From: Nitrospirota bacterium
GTDB lineage: Bacteria; Nitrospirota; Thermodesulfovibrionia; Thermodesulfovibrionales; JdFR-88
Assembly: GCA_021812785.1 (NCBI GenBank)
Contig: JAKAMR010000026.1
Span: forward strand, 1 to 27,500
Length of the DNA: 27,500 nucleotides
Reading direction: 5' to 3'
Within the stretch, counting starts at the first letter, position 1; each line of letters starts with the position of its first letter. This document shows positions 1 through 10,006 of this stretch, one piece after another. The translations under genes and the position numbers were made by a program. The notes beneath the pieces were generated by a model. It was not told the DNA's origin, ran no database searches, and worked only from the letters and a program-made list of their open reading frames with translations.

Positions 1-1668
1 GCCCGGGGGCGCCTGGCGTCTCTTGTACTCGCTTCTGTCTATCATGGCGATCACCCTTCTTGCGTTTTCAGGGTCGCAGAGGTTCAGTATCTCCTCAAAG
101 CTCATATCGTCCTCCACGTAGGCCTTAAGTACCGGGTCCAGGAGGTCATAGGGAGGCAGGGAGTCGGTGTCCTTCTGGTTGGCCCTGAGCTCTGCCGAAG
201 GCTCTCTGGTGAGAATGCGCTCAGGTATCACGGCCCCGCCTTTTTGCCCGGCCTTTTTCTGCCTGGAATTCCTCCATCCGGCAAGGGAATAGACCAGCGA
301 TTTAGGGACGTCTTTTATCAGGGCGAACCCGCCGGCCATGTCCCCGTAAAGGGTGGCATAGCCCACGCTCATCTCGGATTTGTTGCCGGTCGTGACGACG
401 AGCCATCCAAATTTGTTGGAGACCGCCATAAGCAGGTTGCCCCTTATCCTCGCCTGCAGGTTCTCCTCCGCGGCATCGGCCTTCAGGCCCTTGAAGTTGG
501 GGGACAGCGCCTTCAGATAATTTTTGAACAGGGGCTCTATGGATATCTCTTCCAGGCTGAACCCCAGGTTTTCCGCCAGGGCATAGGAATCCTCCCTGCT
601 TTGGGCGGAGGTGAAGCGCGAAGGCATGAAAAGCGCATGCACGGCATCTTTGCCAAGGGTGTCCACCGCAATGGCCGCAACCAGCGCGGAATCGACGCCT
701 CCGCTTAAGCCGATGACCACCTCTTTGAAGCCGTTTTTCCGGACATAATCCGCAAGGCCGAACCGCAGGGCGGTATATACCTCCTCATCCATTTTAAGGG
801 AAGGGGCCAGAGGGGACGGTGCTATTTTATGGGGCACCATCTCCGGGGCGGGCACGCTTACAATGCTAACCTGTTCCCCAACGGCCAGTTTCTCCTGCCT
901 CCTCCTGGGGTCGTGCAATCTCCACATGAAGACGGACTCCAGGTCCAGGTCCGCAAGAAGGAGTTCCTCCCTGAAAAGCCCGGCCTTTGCCGTCAGGTTC
1001 CCTTTTTCGTTCAGCACCATGCTGCCGCCGTCGAACACCAGCTCATCCTGGCCGCCCACCATGTTCAGATAAAGGATGATGGTCGAATAATCGGAGGCCC
1101 TTGTTGCGAGCATCTTTTCCCTGAAGGCGTTCTTGCCTATCGTGTATGGAGAGCCGTTTATATTTATTATGAACTCCGCTCCGCCAAGCGCCTGGAGCCT
1201 GGCCGGGCCCCCCGGATACCAGATGTCCTCGCATATCGTCACCCCGAACCGGATGTCCCCCATTTCGTAGACGGGGCATCTCGTGCCGGCCTGGAAATAA
1301 CGCTGCTCGTCGAAAACCCCGTAGTTTGGAAGGAACATCTTGTGATAGATGTCTATTATCTGGCCGTCCTTTATGATAGCGGCGGCGTTATATATATCAA
1401 GCGCCCGGTTAACGAAACCCACTACCGCCATGATGCCCCTGGCCTCGCGGCTTATCTCCCGGAGAATAGCCACGTTGTCCTCTATGAACTGGGGTTTTAA
1501 AAGGAGGTCTTCAGGCGGGTAACCGGTGAGGGCAAGCTCCGGAAAGGCCACTATGGCCGCGCCCTGGCTGGCCGCCTCCTTCATGTATTCCGTGATCTTT
1601 TTTGCGTTCCCCCACAGGTCCCCCACTGTTGGGTTGATCTGCGCAAGGGCCACTCTGAGGGTTTTCAT
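1..1668 (-). CDS. nadE: Glutamine-dependent NAD+ synthetase, 3' end cut by the window edge
   Basis: Makes NAD+ from nicotinic acid adenine dinucleotide, ATP and glutamine in the cytoplasm. The visible 556 codons start at ATG (1666-1668) and stay open to base 1. The N-terminal nitrilase-type glutaminase domain shows the Glu-Lys-Cys triad: E44 in AFPELALTGYPPEDLL, K110 in IYHKMFLP and C146 in GVTICEDIW. The C-terminal synthetase domain has the ATP pyrophosphatase loop SGGVDS at about residues 322-327 and the later TTGNKSE motif. Family members run about 540-680 residues, and the last visible residues (RSEYKRRQAPPG) usually lie a few tens of residues from the C-terminus, so little is missing. 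Long plus-strand open frames over this gene are antisense shadows. No frameshift is seen. Confidence 0.95.
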   Translation of the reverse strand, partial: MKTLRVALAQINPTVGDLWGNAKKITEYMKEAASQGAAIVAFPELALTGYPPEDLLLKPQFIEDNVAILREISREARGIMAVVGFVNRALDIYNAAAIIKDGQIIDIYHKMFLPNYGVFDEQRYFQAGTRCPVYEMGDIRFGVTICEDIWYPGGPARLQALGGAEFIININGSPYTIGKNAFREKMLATRASDYSTIILYLNMVGGQDELVFDGGSMVLNEKGNLTAKAGLFREELLLADLDLESVFMWRLHDPRRRQEKLAVGEQVSIVSVPAPEMVPHKIAPSPLAPSLKMDEEVYTALRFGLADYVRKNGFKEVVIGLSGGVDSALVAAIAVDTLGKDAVHALFMPSRFTSAQSREDSYALAENLGFSLEEISIEPLFKNYLKALSPNFKGLKADAAEENLQARIRGNLLMAVSNKFGWLVVTTGNKSEMSVGYATLYGDMAGGFALIKDVPKSLVYSLAGWRNSRQKKAGQKGGAVIPERILTREPSAELRANQKDTDSLPPYDLLDPVLKAYVEDDMSFEEILNLCDPENARRVIAMIDRSEYKRRQAPPG

Positions 1669-1770
1669 GATATTTCAGTAATAATAGCGAAAGCCCTTGT
1701 TTTTGTAAAGATTTTTGATTTGATTCGGTCAGATCGGAAGATTCCGCTTTAGGGGAAGGTTTGCCCTCTT

Positions 1771-2007
1771 TTATCCGCACCGGCAGTTTCTGCCGGTCAT
1801 CCTCAGCATCCAGCCGCCAGCGGTTTTTTCCATTACCACGATGCAGCCGGACATGGCCATGAACGACATGATCTTTCTTGCCTGCGCCTCTGAATCCGCA
1901 AGCACGTCTATCATTTGCTCCTCCGTGCAAAGGCCAAGGGCGTCCCTCACCTTTAGGAAAGGTTTTTTGTCCTTCAATCCCCTTGTGTCTATCACAATGC
2001 TGGCCAT
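1771..2007 (-). CDS. TusA/SirA-like small protein lacking the CPxP cysteine
   Basis: A 78-residue protein starting MASIVIDTRGLKDKKPFLKV. The start at 2007 is chosen because GGAGGT lies a few bases upstream; a longer frame to 2052 has no such site. The pattern DTRGL-x-x-x-x-P-x-LKVRDAL and the beta-alpha-beta layout match the TusA/SirA sulfur-carrier fold. The catalytic Cys-Pro that follows 'DTRGL(K)' in true sulfurtransferases is Asp-Lys here, so persulfide chemistry at that site is not possible. Two cysteines near the C-terminus (RNCRC) could be a substitute or a metal site; this is inference. It lies about 100 bp upstream of nadE on the same strand, so co-transcription is possible. Role unknown. 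Confidence 0.72.
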   Translation of the reverse strand: MASIVIDTRGLKDKKPFLKVRDALGLCTEEQMIDVLADSEAQARKIMSFMAMSGCIVVMEKTAGGWMLRMTGRNCRCG

Positions 2008-2250
2008 ACAAAAACCTCCATCACAAAAACGGGTCCTTATAAATAATAACACCAGAGATGAAAGTTAAGGGCAGGCTGAAGACCTGAACGGAGGCGCTGC
2101 CTCGCGCATACAAGCCATCGTGCTCCAGGCACAAATCAAAACAAAGAAAAACCCTTTCCGCGAAGGTTCCGGGGCCGTAGCGTCCTGAACTTTTTTTGCC
2201 GGGAATTGTTGAAATTAAGGCCGCTTTCTTCCGGGCTATAATAGAGGGGC
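2008..2250. other. Intergenic region between the tusA-like gene and the MFS gene
   Basis: About 240 bp between divergent genes, so it must hold both promoters. A TATAAT lies at 2237-2242, only 9 bases before the MFS start codon, with TTGAAA at 2209-2214; the 22-bp spacing is too long for a good sigma-70 promoter. Towards the tusA-like gene there is an AT-rich stretch at about 2040-2055. No RNA gene or convincing hairpin is seen. Confidence 0.4.
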
Positions 2251-3444
2251 ATGGAAATAAAAAAAATAAAAATAAAAATACAAAAAGAAAAGATCATCAT
2301 CGTCCTTACTGTGTTCATAGACGTCTTGGGACTGGCGATCATAATCCCCTTGCTTCCGTTTTACGTGGAGAGTTTTGGCGTGTCCGCCCTAACGCTTACA
2401 ATGCTCTTTTCCGTTTTTTCCCTCTTCTCCTTCGTTAGCGCGCCTTTTCTGGGGGCGCTGTCTGACAGGATAGGCAGGCGTCCGGTCCTGATAGCGAGCA
2501 TAGCCAGCACGGCCATAGGATGGTTTGTCTTTGCCTCCGCGCAGGCCGTCTGGGTGTTGTTCCTGGGGCGCATCATAGACGGCATGGCCGCCGGGAACCT
2601 GCCGATCGCCCAAAGTTACCTGGTAGATATTGCAATAAGTGAAAAGGAGCGGACCACCAATCTTGGGATCATCGGTTCTGTTTTCGGCATAGCTTTCATA
2701 GCCGGGCCTGCCATCGGGGCCGCGCTGAGCTCGGTCTCTCACGCGCTACCATTTTATTTTGTGGGCGCAATGGCCACGCTAAACGTAATAGGGGCGCTTT
2801 TTTTCCTCCCCGAATCTCTAAAGCAGCTGGACAGGGAGAAGAAAATAGAGTTCAACCCATGGCGCCCCCTGGTTAAGGCGGTCCGTGACGGTCTGCTGCG
2901 CAACAGGTACGCCGCATGGTTTTTCTTCGGGATGGCCTTTTCCGGGATGCAGGGGATATTCGCCCTGTATATGAGCAAGGTCTATGGGTTCAACTCCGTC
3001 ATGGTCGGGGCTATCTATACCGGCATGGGCATAGCGATATTCCTGAACCAGACCTGTTTGCTGCGCGGCTTCTGGCTAAGGCATTTCAGGGAGTCTTCCC
3101 TGGAGGTCTGGACGTTTCTTGCAAATGCGGCTGGTTTTGCGCTGCTCATGGTCCCATCCATTTATTTCTTCGCCGCCGGGATCCTTTTGAACGTGTTCAG
3201 CCAGTCGCTTCTGCGCGTTGTCCTCATGAGCCGGACGGCCGGTTTTGCGGGCGGACGGAGAAGGGGCGAGGTACTGGGCGTGATGTCATCGGTTCTTTCG
3301 GTTTCGACCATAGGCGGCCCTCTTTTCGCCGGTTTCCTTTTCCAGATAAGGCCGTCTTTGCCTTTTGTCCTGAATGCCTGCGTACTTGCCTTGGGGTTTC
3401 TGCTGATGGTCAGGGGTAGCGAGCGCCCTGCAAGTGCAACCTGA
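2251..3444 (+). CDS. MFS drug/efflux transporter, TetA/DHA1-like
   Basis: A 397-residue integral membrane protein, the usual length for a 12-helix major facilitator. After a Lys/Ile-rich cytoplasmic start, helix 1 (IIIVLTVFIDVLGLAIIIPL) carries the FID-x-x-G pattern common in tetracycline-type DHA1 exporters. Motif A is present between helices 2 and 3 as GALSDRIGRRPVL, and motif C-like GSVFGIAFIAGPAIG lies in helix 5. This predicts proton-coupled export of a small molecule; the substrate cannot be read from sequence. The start has GAGGGG just before the ATG. It runs towards the truncated apbE remnant, with about 20 bp between its stop and the last apbE-like codon, so the two may have been joined by a deletion. 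No terminator is visible after the stop. Confidence 0.88.
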   Translation: MEIKKIKIKIQKEKIIIVLTVFIDVLGLAIIIPLLPFYVESFGVSALTLTMLFSVFSLFSFVSAPFLGALSDRIGRRPVLIASIASTAIGWFVFASAQAVWVLFLGRIIDGMAAGNLPIAQSYLVDIAISEKERTTNLGIIGSVFGIAFIAGPAIGAALSSVSHALPFYFVGAMATLNVIGALFFLPESLKQLDREKKIEFNPWRPLVKAVRDGLLRNRYAAWFFFGMAFSGMQGIFALYMSKVYGFNSVMVGAIYTGMGIAIFLNQTCLLRGFWLRHFRESSLEVWTFLANAAGFALLMVPSIYFFAAGILLNVFSQSLLRVVLMSRTAGFAGGRRRGEVLGVMSSVLSVSTIGGPLFAGFLFQIRPSLPFVLNACVLALGFLLMVRGSERPASAT

Positions 3445-3462
3445 GTATAAATGGGGATATGG

Positions 3463-3786
3463 GGCTTTACGGAGGAGCCCGGATGTGATGTCGAACAATC
3501 CATTGCTTTTCTGATAGCAGGAAAAGGCATAATCCAGCAGCCCCCCAGTTTCTTCATCTACCCCTATACTGCCTCCATTTTCCGCCGCCCGGTTTATCCC
3601 GGAGAGAACACTTTCAGAGCGGTATCTTGAGTAACGGGTCTCTATTCTGAGGACTTCCGAGATGGCGTATTGCGCGGTCTCCTCGATCTCCTCCCCGCGG
3701 GCTGAATAGAGGTGCAGCGTGCACGAAGAACCCATGGCGCAAAAAGGGAAGCTGTAGAGTTTTTCAAGCCCGGCAGAATCCGGCAT
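3463..3786 (-). pseudogene. apbE: Truncated FAD:protein FMN transferase (apbE) remnant
   Basis: ApbE moves FMN from FAD onto threonines of electron-transport proteins such as Nqr and Rnf subunits. Only the first about 108 residues are recognisable: the AMGSSCTLHLY strand, the RIETRYSRYRSESVLSGIN block (family consensus riE-x-x-fSrYrpdSel-x-x-lN) and GLFDITSGLLRKA (family FDiT). After about 3463 the frame runs on to 3286 but only as antisense of the MFS gene and has no ApbE character. Full-length ApbE is about 300-350 residues, so two thirds are missing, including the FAD-binding and Mg2+ sites. It starts 36 bp after the rlmN stop and was probably the second gene of an rlmN-apbE operon. Non-functional by inference. 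Confidence 0.75.
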
Positions 3787-3821
3787 ATCGTTACCTTTGG
3801 TTGCACATCCCGAATGTCTTT

Positions 3822-4934
3822 TTATTTTTTCAGTTCGTACTTTGCCTTTAGCTGCCCGCAGGCGGCAAGTATGTCCGCCCCCTTGCTTTTCCTTATGATG
3901 GCCGTACAGCCGGAATCCGTAAGCGCCTTCTGAAAGGCCAGCACCCTTTCGGCTGACGGCGTCTGGAACTCCGAGCCTTCATGCCCGTTAAACGGTATCA
4001 GGTTCACCTTTGAGGGTATTGCGTGAAGCAGTTTTACAAGCCTCCGGGCATCCGCCTGGCTGTCGTTTATCCCGCCAAGAAGCACATACTCGAATGTGAT
4101 CCTTCCGCGCGGCGGAAGAGGGAAACGCCTTATGGCCTGCATGAGGGAGGAAATCCCGTATCTTTTATTTATGGGCATGATAAGGCTCCTGGTCTCATCT
4201 GTGGTCGCGTTCAGGGAGACGGCAAGGTTAACCATCGGGGCCACTTGGGGCAGCTCCGTTATGCGGGGCGCTATCCCCGCTGTTGAAAGCGTGATCCTCC
4301 TTTTTGGAAAATGCAAAAATTCAGTAAGGCGCACGAGCGCGGCGGCCACGTTTTTCAAGTTGTTAAGCGGCTCTCCCATCCCCATAAGCACGATATTCGT
4401 AATCTTTCTGGGCGCTATGTGCCTCTGGACCGAGAGGACCTGCTCCACGATCTCCCGCGGCTCAAGGTCCCTTATGAAACCCAGCTTCCCGGTTAGGCAG
4501 AACCTGCAGCCCACCGCGCAGCCCGCCTGGCTTGAAATGCAAAGGGTCAAGCGAGGGGTTTTATCCGCAAGAGTATCCGCTTTTGAGCCCGGTTCTTTAT
4601 TCCGGCCAATTTTTTTATCCCGATCTTGGTCAACATCGGGCGGGATAAGCACGCTTTCAATGAAGTTGCCGTCATCCAGTTCGAACAGGTATTTTTCCGT
4701 TCCGTCCCCGGAGGTAAGCCTTTCTTTTACCTTGAGGGTGCTTATGAAGGCTTTTTGAGAGAGGCTTTCGCGAAGGGTTTTTGAAAATTCCGTGATCTCC
4801 CCGATGCCGGTTACGTTTTTTTCATACATCCAGTGCAGCAGCTGGCCCGCCCGGAAGGCGGGCAGCCCCTCTTTTTTTATTAAAAACTCTTCCAGGGAGG
4901 GCTTGTCGAAGGATTTCAGATCTGTTAAGGCCAT
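3822..4934 (-). CDS. rlmN: Dual-specificity 23S rRNA A2503 / tRNA A37 C2-methyltransferase
   Basis: A radical-SAM methylase of A2503 in 23S rRNA and A37 in some tRNAs. The [4Fe-4S] cluster motif C-x3-C-x2-C appears as CAVGCRFC (C139, C143, C146), followed by LTGKLGF. The GMGEPL motif and the C-terminal AACGQL, which holds the cysteine that forms the protein-RNA adduct, are present. At 370 residues it is slightly longer than usual because of a charged insertion at about residues 101-126 (DVDQDRDKKIGRNK and following) before the cluster. The ATG at 4934 has no strong ribosome-binding site. It lies directly downstream of the ahcY terminator and upstream of the apbE remnant. Confidence 0.97.
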   Translation of the reverse strand: MALTDLKSFDKPSLEEFLIKKEGLPAFRAGQLLHWMYEKNVTGIGEITEFSKTLRESLSQKAFISTLKVKERLTSGDGTEKYLFELDDGNFIESVLIPPDVDQDRDKKIGRNKEPGSKADTLADKTPRLTLCISSQAGCAVGCRFCLTGKLGFIRDLEPREIVEQVLSVQRHIAPRKITNIVLMGMGEPLNNLKNVAAALVRLTEFLHFPKRRITLSTAGIAPRITELPQVAPMVNLAVSLNATTDETRSLIMPINKRYGISSLMQAIRRFPLPPRGRITFEYVLLGGINDSQADARRLVKLLHAIPSKVNLIPFNGHEGSEFQTPSAERVLAFQKALTDSGCTAIIRKSKGADILAACGQLKAKYELKK

Positions 4935-4945
4935 TATTTATTGTA

Positions 4946-4984
4946 CAAAAAAAGGCCCAGGTTTTTGCCCTGGACCTTTTTTTT
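4946..4984 (-). terminator. Rho-independent terminator after ahcY
   Basis: An 8-bp stem with one mismatch (4954-4961 against 4969-4976, GGCCCAGG versus CCTGGACC) encloses a 7-base loop. It is flanked by a run of A on the left and T on the right, so it reads as a terminator in both directions. On the minus strand it sits 25 bp after the ahcY stop and ends in seven T, just before rlmN begins. It separates the metK-ahcY unit from rlmN. Confidence 0.88.
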
Positions 4985-5008
4985 CTAATATAGACCGGAG
5001 GGGAAAAA

Positions 5009-7418
<2,410 letters not shown>

Positions 7419-7545
7419 TTTTTAAAAGCACCTCCTTTTTCTGTAAATTGCAACCTCTAAGTTTACTCCAATATAAATCCAAATGGAAAGAAAATTTTCA
7501 TCGGAAAAATTTTTAAGGATAGGGGTGTATCCTCCGGCGGAGGAC

Positions 7546-9630
7546 TTAAAACTCCCTGCGGCCCAGAAAGGCCCTTGGTTTCCCGGCTCCTCTGGGCGGC
7601 CCGATAAGGCTGTCCTCCTCCATGAGCTCCACGATCCGCGCGGCCCTGTTAAAGCCTATCTTGAGCCTTCGCTGTATGGCGGAGATCGAGACCTCGCCCG
7701 ACTGGGCGCCTAGCTCCACCGCCTTATCATAAAGCTCGTCCCTGGAGGTCTGTCCGGGCTGGTCATTCTCCGGCTCGGCTTCCTTGATGGCCTCAAAGAT
7801 GCTGAAGTCCGGAGACCTCTGCGCTTTTATGAAATCGGTAATGGATTTTATCTCGCCTTCCGATATGAATGCGCCGTGGACCCTGAGGACCCTTGAGCCG
7901 GGGGAAAGCAGAAGCATGTCGCCCTTGCCTATGAGCTGTTCCGCGCCCTGGGCGTCCAATATGGTCCTGGAGTCGATCCTCGAAGCTACCTGGAAGGCTA
8001 TCCTGGTGGGGAAATTGGCCTTTATCACCCCCGTGAGGACATCCACCGAGGGCCTTTGGGTGGCAAGTATAAGATGGATGCCGGAGGCCCTCGCCATCTG
8101 GGCAAGCCTGGCGATGCTCTCTTCCACCTGGGCAGCGGAAGAGAGCATGAGGTCCGCAAGCTCATCGATCACTACCACAATAAAGGGAAGCCTCTCTTCT
8201 TCCGGCACGGCCCGGTTGAAGCCCTCTATGCCCCTCGCTCCTTTTCCCGCTATAAGCCGGTAGCGCCTCTCCATCTCGAAGACCATTTTTTTAAGGGCCT
8301 CCGAGGCGGGCTTGGGCCCGGTTATGACCGGGCTTATCAGGTGGGGTATCCCCTCGTATGTGGAAAGCTCAAGGAGCTTGGGGTCTATCATCAGCATCTT
8401 CACCTGTTCCGGCGACGCCTTGTAGAGGATGCTCGTTATCATGGAGTTGAGGCAGACGCTTTTACCCGCCCCGGTTGCGCCGGCCACAAGCAGATGGGGC
8501 ATGCGCGCAAGGTCCGCCACGACCGGCGCCCCGAATATGTCCTTTCCCAGGACCAGGGTGAGGTTTGAGGCGCTGCGCCTGAAGCCCTCCGAGTTGATTA
8601 TGTCCTTTAACATAACGGTCTCACGCTGCCTGTTGGGCACCTCTATGCCGATCGCGGCCTTGCCCGGTATAGGGGCGATCCTTGTGCTTTGGGCCTTGAG
8701 GGAAAGCGAAAGGTCTTCGGCCAATGAGACCACCTTCTGTATCTTCACGCCGGGGGCGGGCTCGAACTCATACATGGTGACCACGGGTCCCGCCTGCACC
8801 TGGGAGACCTTACCCTGGATACCAAAATCCCGGAGTTTCCTTTCAAGCAGGGCGGAACCCGATATGAGCTCTTCCTTTGAGGGCCTCTCCACCTGCCCGT
8901 CAGGATCGTTCAGGAAATCGGTAGAGGGCAGCGTATATGACAGATTCCCTGAGGAGATGGACGCCACCGGCTCATATTCCTTAAAATCCTTTCCGGGTTC
9001 CTCCGGGCCGGCGATAAAGACCGGTTCGCTCTCCGGGAACTGGTCTTCCTCTACTAATGAGGGTTCGGGAACAGATTTTTCCAGTCTCGTCTGTTTTGAC
9101 GGTTTGAGCTCCTTGCCCCCGCCCTTTTTTCTTGCGGATACCAGAAAAAATTCTTTAAGCGGCACAGGGCTTAATAGCACCAGGGATGAGAGCAGGAAAA
9201 AAAATGCCAGGATATAACCGCCAGGGGCCGAGAGATACCTGACCAGGTAGGAGGCCCCCCGCTCGCCTATGAACCCTCCGGAGCTCCAGCCGGTGAGCCT
9301 GAAATCAAGCCCTGTGAGGCCGGAAAGGAAAGAAAAAGAGAGCGTGAAAAGCGCAGCCCCCGCCAGGTGCAGTTTCAGTATCGGCCGGCCCATGATCTTT
9401 CTGATGCCGGCGGCCGCCAGAAACAGCGGTACAAAAAAAGCGGAAACCCCGCAAAAAGTGAAGAGAAGGTCGGCTATGTTGGCGCCCACGGGGCCGCCAT
9501 AATTGTGTACGCCGTAGGTGCTTTCGGTGAAAAAGGAAGGGTCCCATATCGAGTAGCTAAAAAGGCAGAGCGCGAGGTAGAGCGAGCCCAGAACGGAGGC
9601 AATGCCTATCAATTCCTGTTTCTTATGCAC
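7546..9630 (-). CDS. ftsK: DNA translocase FtsK/SpoIIIE
   Basis: A septum-anchored motor that pumps chromosome ends to the dif site and activates XerCD. Four N-terminal transmembrane segments lie at about residues 7-165, then a short acidic linker (about 170-250). The motor domain has Walker A GATGAGKS (384-391) and Walker B IVVVIDELADLM (about 484-495). The C-terminal winged-helix gamma domain (GEVSISAIQRRLKIGFNRAARIVELME) reads KOPS. At 694 residues the linker is short. The annotated start is GTG at 9628-9630 with no good ribosome-binding site. The frame is open upstream to about 9735 and encodes a Lys/Ala-rich stretch, so the true start may be earlier (see findings). No terminator with a T-run follows; a TCCTCC/GGAGGA hairpin lies at 7530-7544. 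Confidence 0.96.
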   Translation of the reverse strand: MHKKQELIGIASVLGSLYLALCLFSYSIWDPSFFTESTYGVHNYGGPVGANIADLLFTFCGVSAFFVPLFLAAAGIRKIMGRPILKLHLAGAALFTLSFSFLSGLTGLDFRLTGWSSGGFIGERGASYLVRYLSAPGGYILAFFFLLSSLVLLSPVPLKEFFLVSARKKGGGKELKPSKQTRLEKSVPEPSLVEEDQFPESEPVFIAGPEEPGKDFKEYEPVASISSGNLSYTLPSTDFLNDPDGQVERPSKEELISGSALLERKLRDFGIQGKVSQVQAGPVVTMYEFEPAPGVKIQKVVSLAEDLSLSLKAQSTRIAPIPGKAAIGIEVPNRQRETVMLKDIINSEGFRRSASNLTLVLGKDIFGAPVVADLARMPHLLVAGATGAGKSVCLNSMITSILYKASPEQVKMLMIDPKLLELSTYEGIPHLISPVITGPKPASEALKKMVFEMERRYRLIAGKGARGIEGFNRAVPEEERLPFIVVVIDELADLMLSSAAQVEESIARLAQMARASGIHLILATQRPSVDVLTGVIKANFPTRIAFQVASRIDSRTILDAQGAEQLIGKGDMLLLSPGSRVLRVHGAFISEGEIKSITDFIKAQRSPDFSIFEAIKEAEPENDQPGQTSRDELYDKAVELGAQSGEVSISAIQRRLKIGFNRAARIVELMEEDSLIGPPRGAGKPRAFLGRREF

Positions 9631-9793
9631 TGGCGCCGGGACTTTTGCCTTTTTTACTTTTTTTGTTTTTTTTGCTTTTTTTGCTTTTTTCGTCCGTGCG
9701 GGAATGAGCCAAAGATACCTCCAACATGGAAGAAATTATAACATTTTTGAAGGACTGAAAGTCTTCCGATTCCATGGCCCAACTTTTAATCCG

Positions 9794-9823
9794 TTGAAAA
9801 TAGAAAGTCTTTTATTGTAGTAT
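9794..9823 (+). promoter_or_regulatory. Candidate sigma-70 promoter of tRNA-Leu
   Basis: TTGAAA at 9794-9799 and TAGTAT at 9818-9823 are 18 bp apart and end 8 bp before the mature 5' end of the tRNA. Spacing and position suit a tRNA promoter; the match to consensus is moderate. Confidence 0.5.
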
Positions 9824-9831
9824 TTACATTA

Positions 9832-9917
9832 GCCGAAGTGGTGGAACCTGGTAGACACGCACGTTTGAGGGGCGTGTGGGGCAACCCGTGCGGGTTCAAA
9901 TCCCGCCTTCGGCACCA
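9832..9917 (+). tRNA. tRNA-Leu (anticodon GAG)
   Basis: An 86-nt class II tRNA. The acceptor stem GCCGAAG pairs with CTTCGGC, the discriminator is A, and CCA is encoded. The D-arm carries the GGTAGACAC pattern, the anticodon stem CACGT/GCGTG holds the loop TTGAGGG with anticodon GAG, and the variable arm is TGGGGCAACCC-like. The T-arm is GCGGG-TTCAAAT-CCCGC. It reads CUC and CUU codons. Its 3' 39 bases are the integration site of the element that follows; the bases after the discriminator, including CCA, come from the element side (see findings). Confidence 0.96.
9876..9914 (+). repeat. attL: left 39-bp attachment repeat within tRNA-Leu
   Basis: Begins at GTGGGG in the variable arm and runs to the discriminator A after CTTCGGC. 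It is identical to 19196-19234. The bases on either side differ between the two copies, which fixes the repeat limits. Confidence 0.95.
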
Positions 9918-9954
9918 AATTCTTTATCAATCAACTACTTACCTTCCCTCAGCG

Positions 9955-10000
9955 AGTCCCTTTCAGGTTTAGCACGCAAACTAGCACACGGAAAGGGACT
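9955..10000 (+). promoter_or_regulatory. 10-bp inverted repeat upstream of the integrase start
   Basis: AGTCCCTTTC (9955-9964) pairs perfectly with GAAAGGGACT (9991-10000), followed by TTTTA. The right arm contains the AAAGGGA that would serve as ribosome-binding site for the integrase TTG at 10007. The 26-base loop contains two near-identical TAGCACGC / TAGCACAC words and a GTTT/AAAC inner pairing. It could terminate the tRNA transcript, mask integrase translation, or hold arm-type integrase sites. Confidence 0.7.
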
Positions 10001-10006
10001 TTTACA

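Noticed and set aside
829..1500. 223-aa plus-strand open frame
   Set aside because: Antisense to the well-conserved nadE glutaminase domain; no ribosome-binding site and no recognisable domain.
7530..7544. Intrinsic terminator after ftsK
   Set aside because: TCCTCC/GGAGGA stem is present but there is no T-run directly after it on the minus strand.
7419..7545. SAM riboswitch upstream of metK
   Set aside because: The leader is short and lacks the conserved SAM-I, SAM-II or SAH cores.
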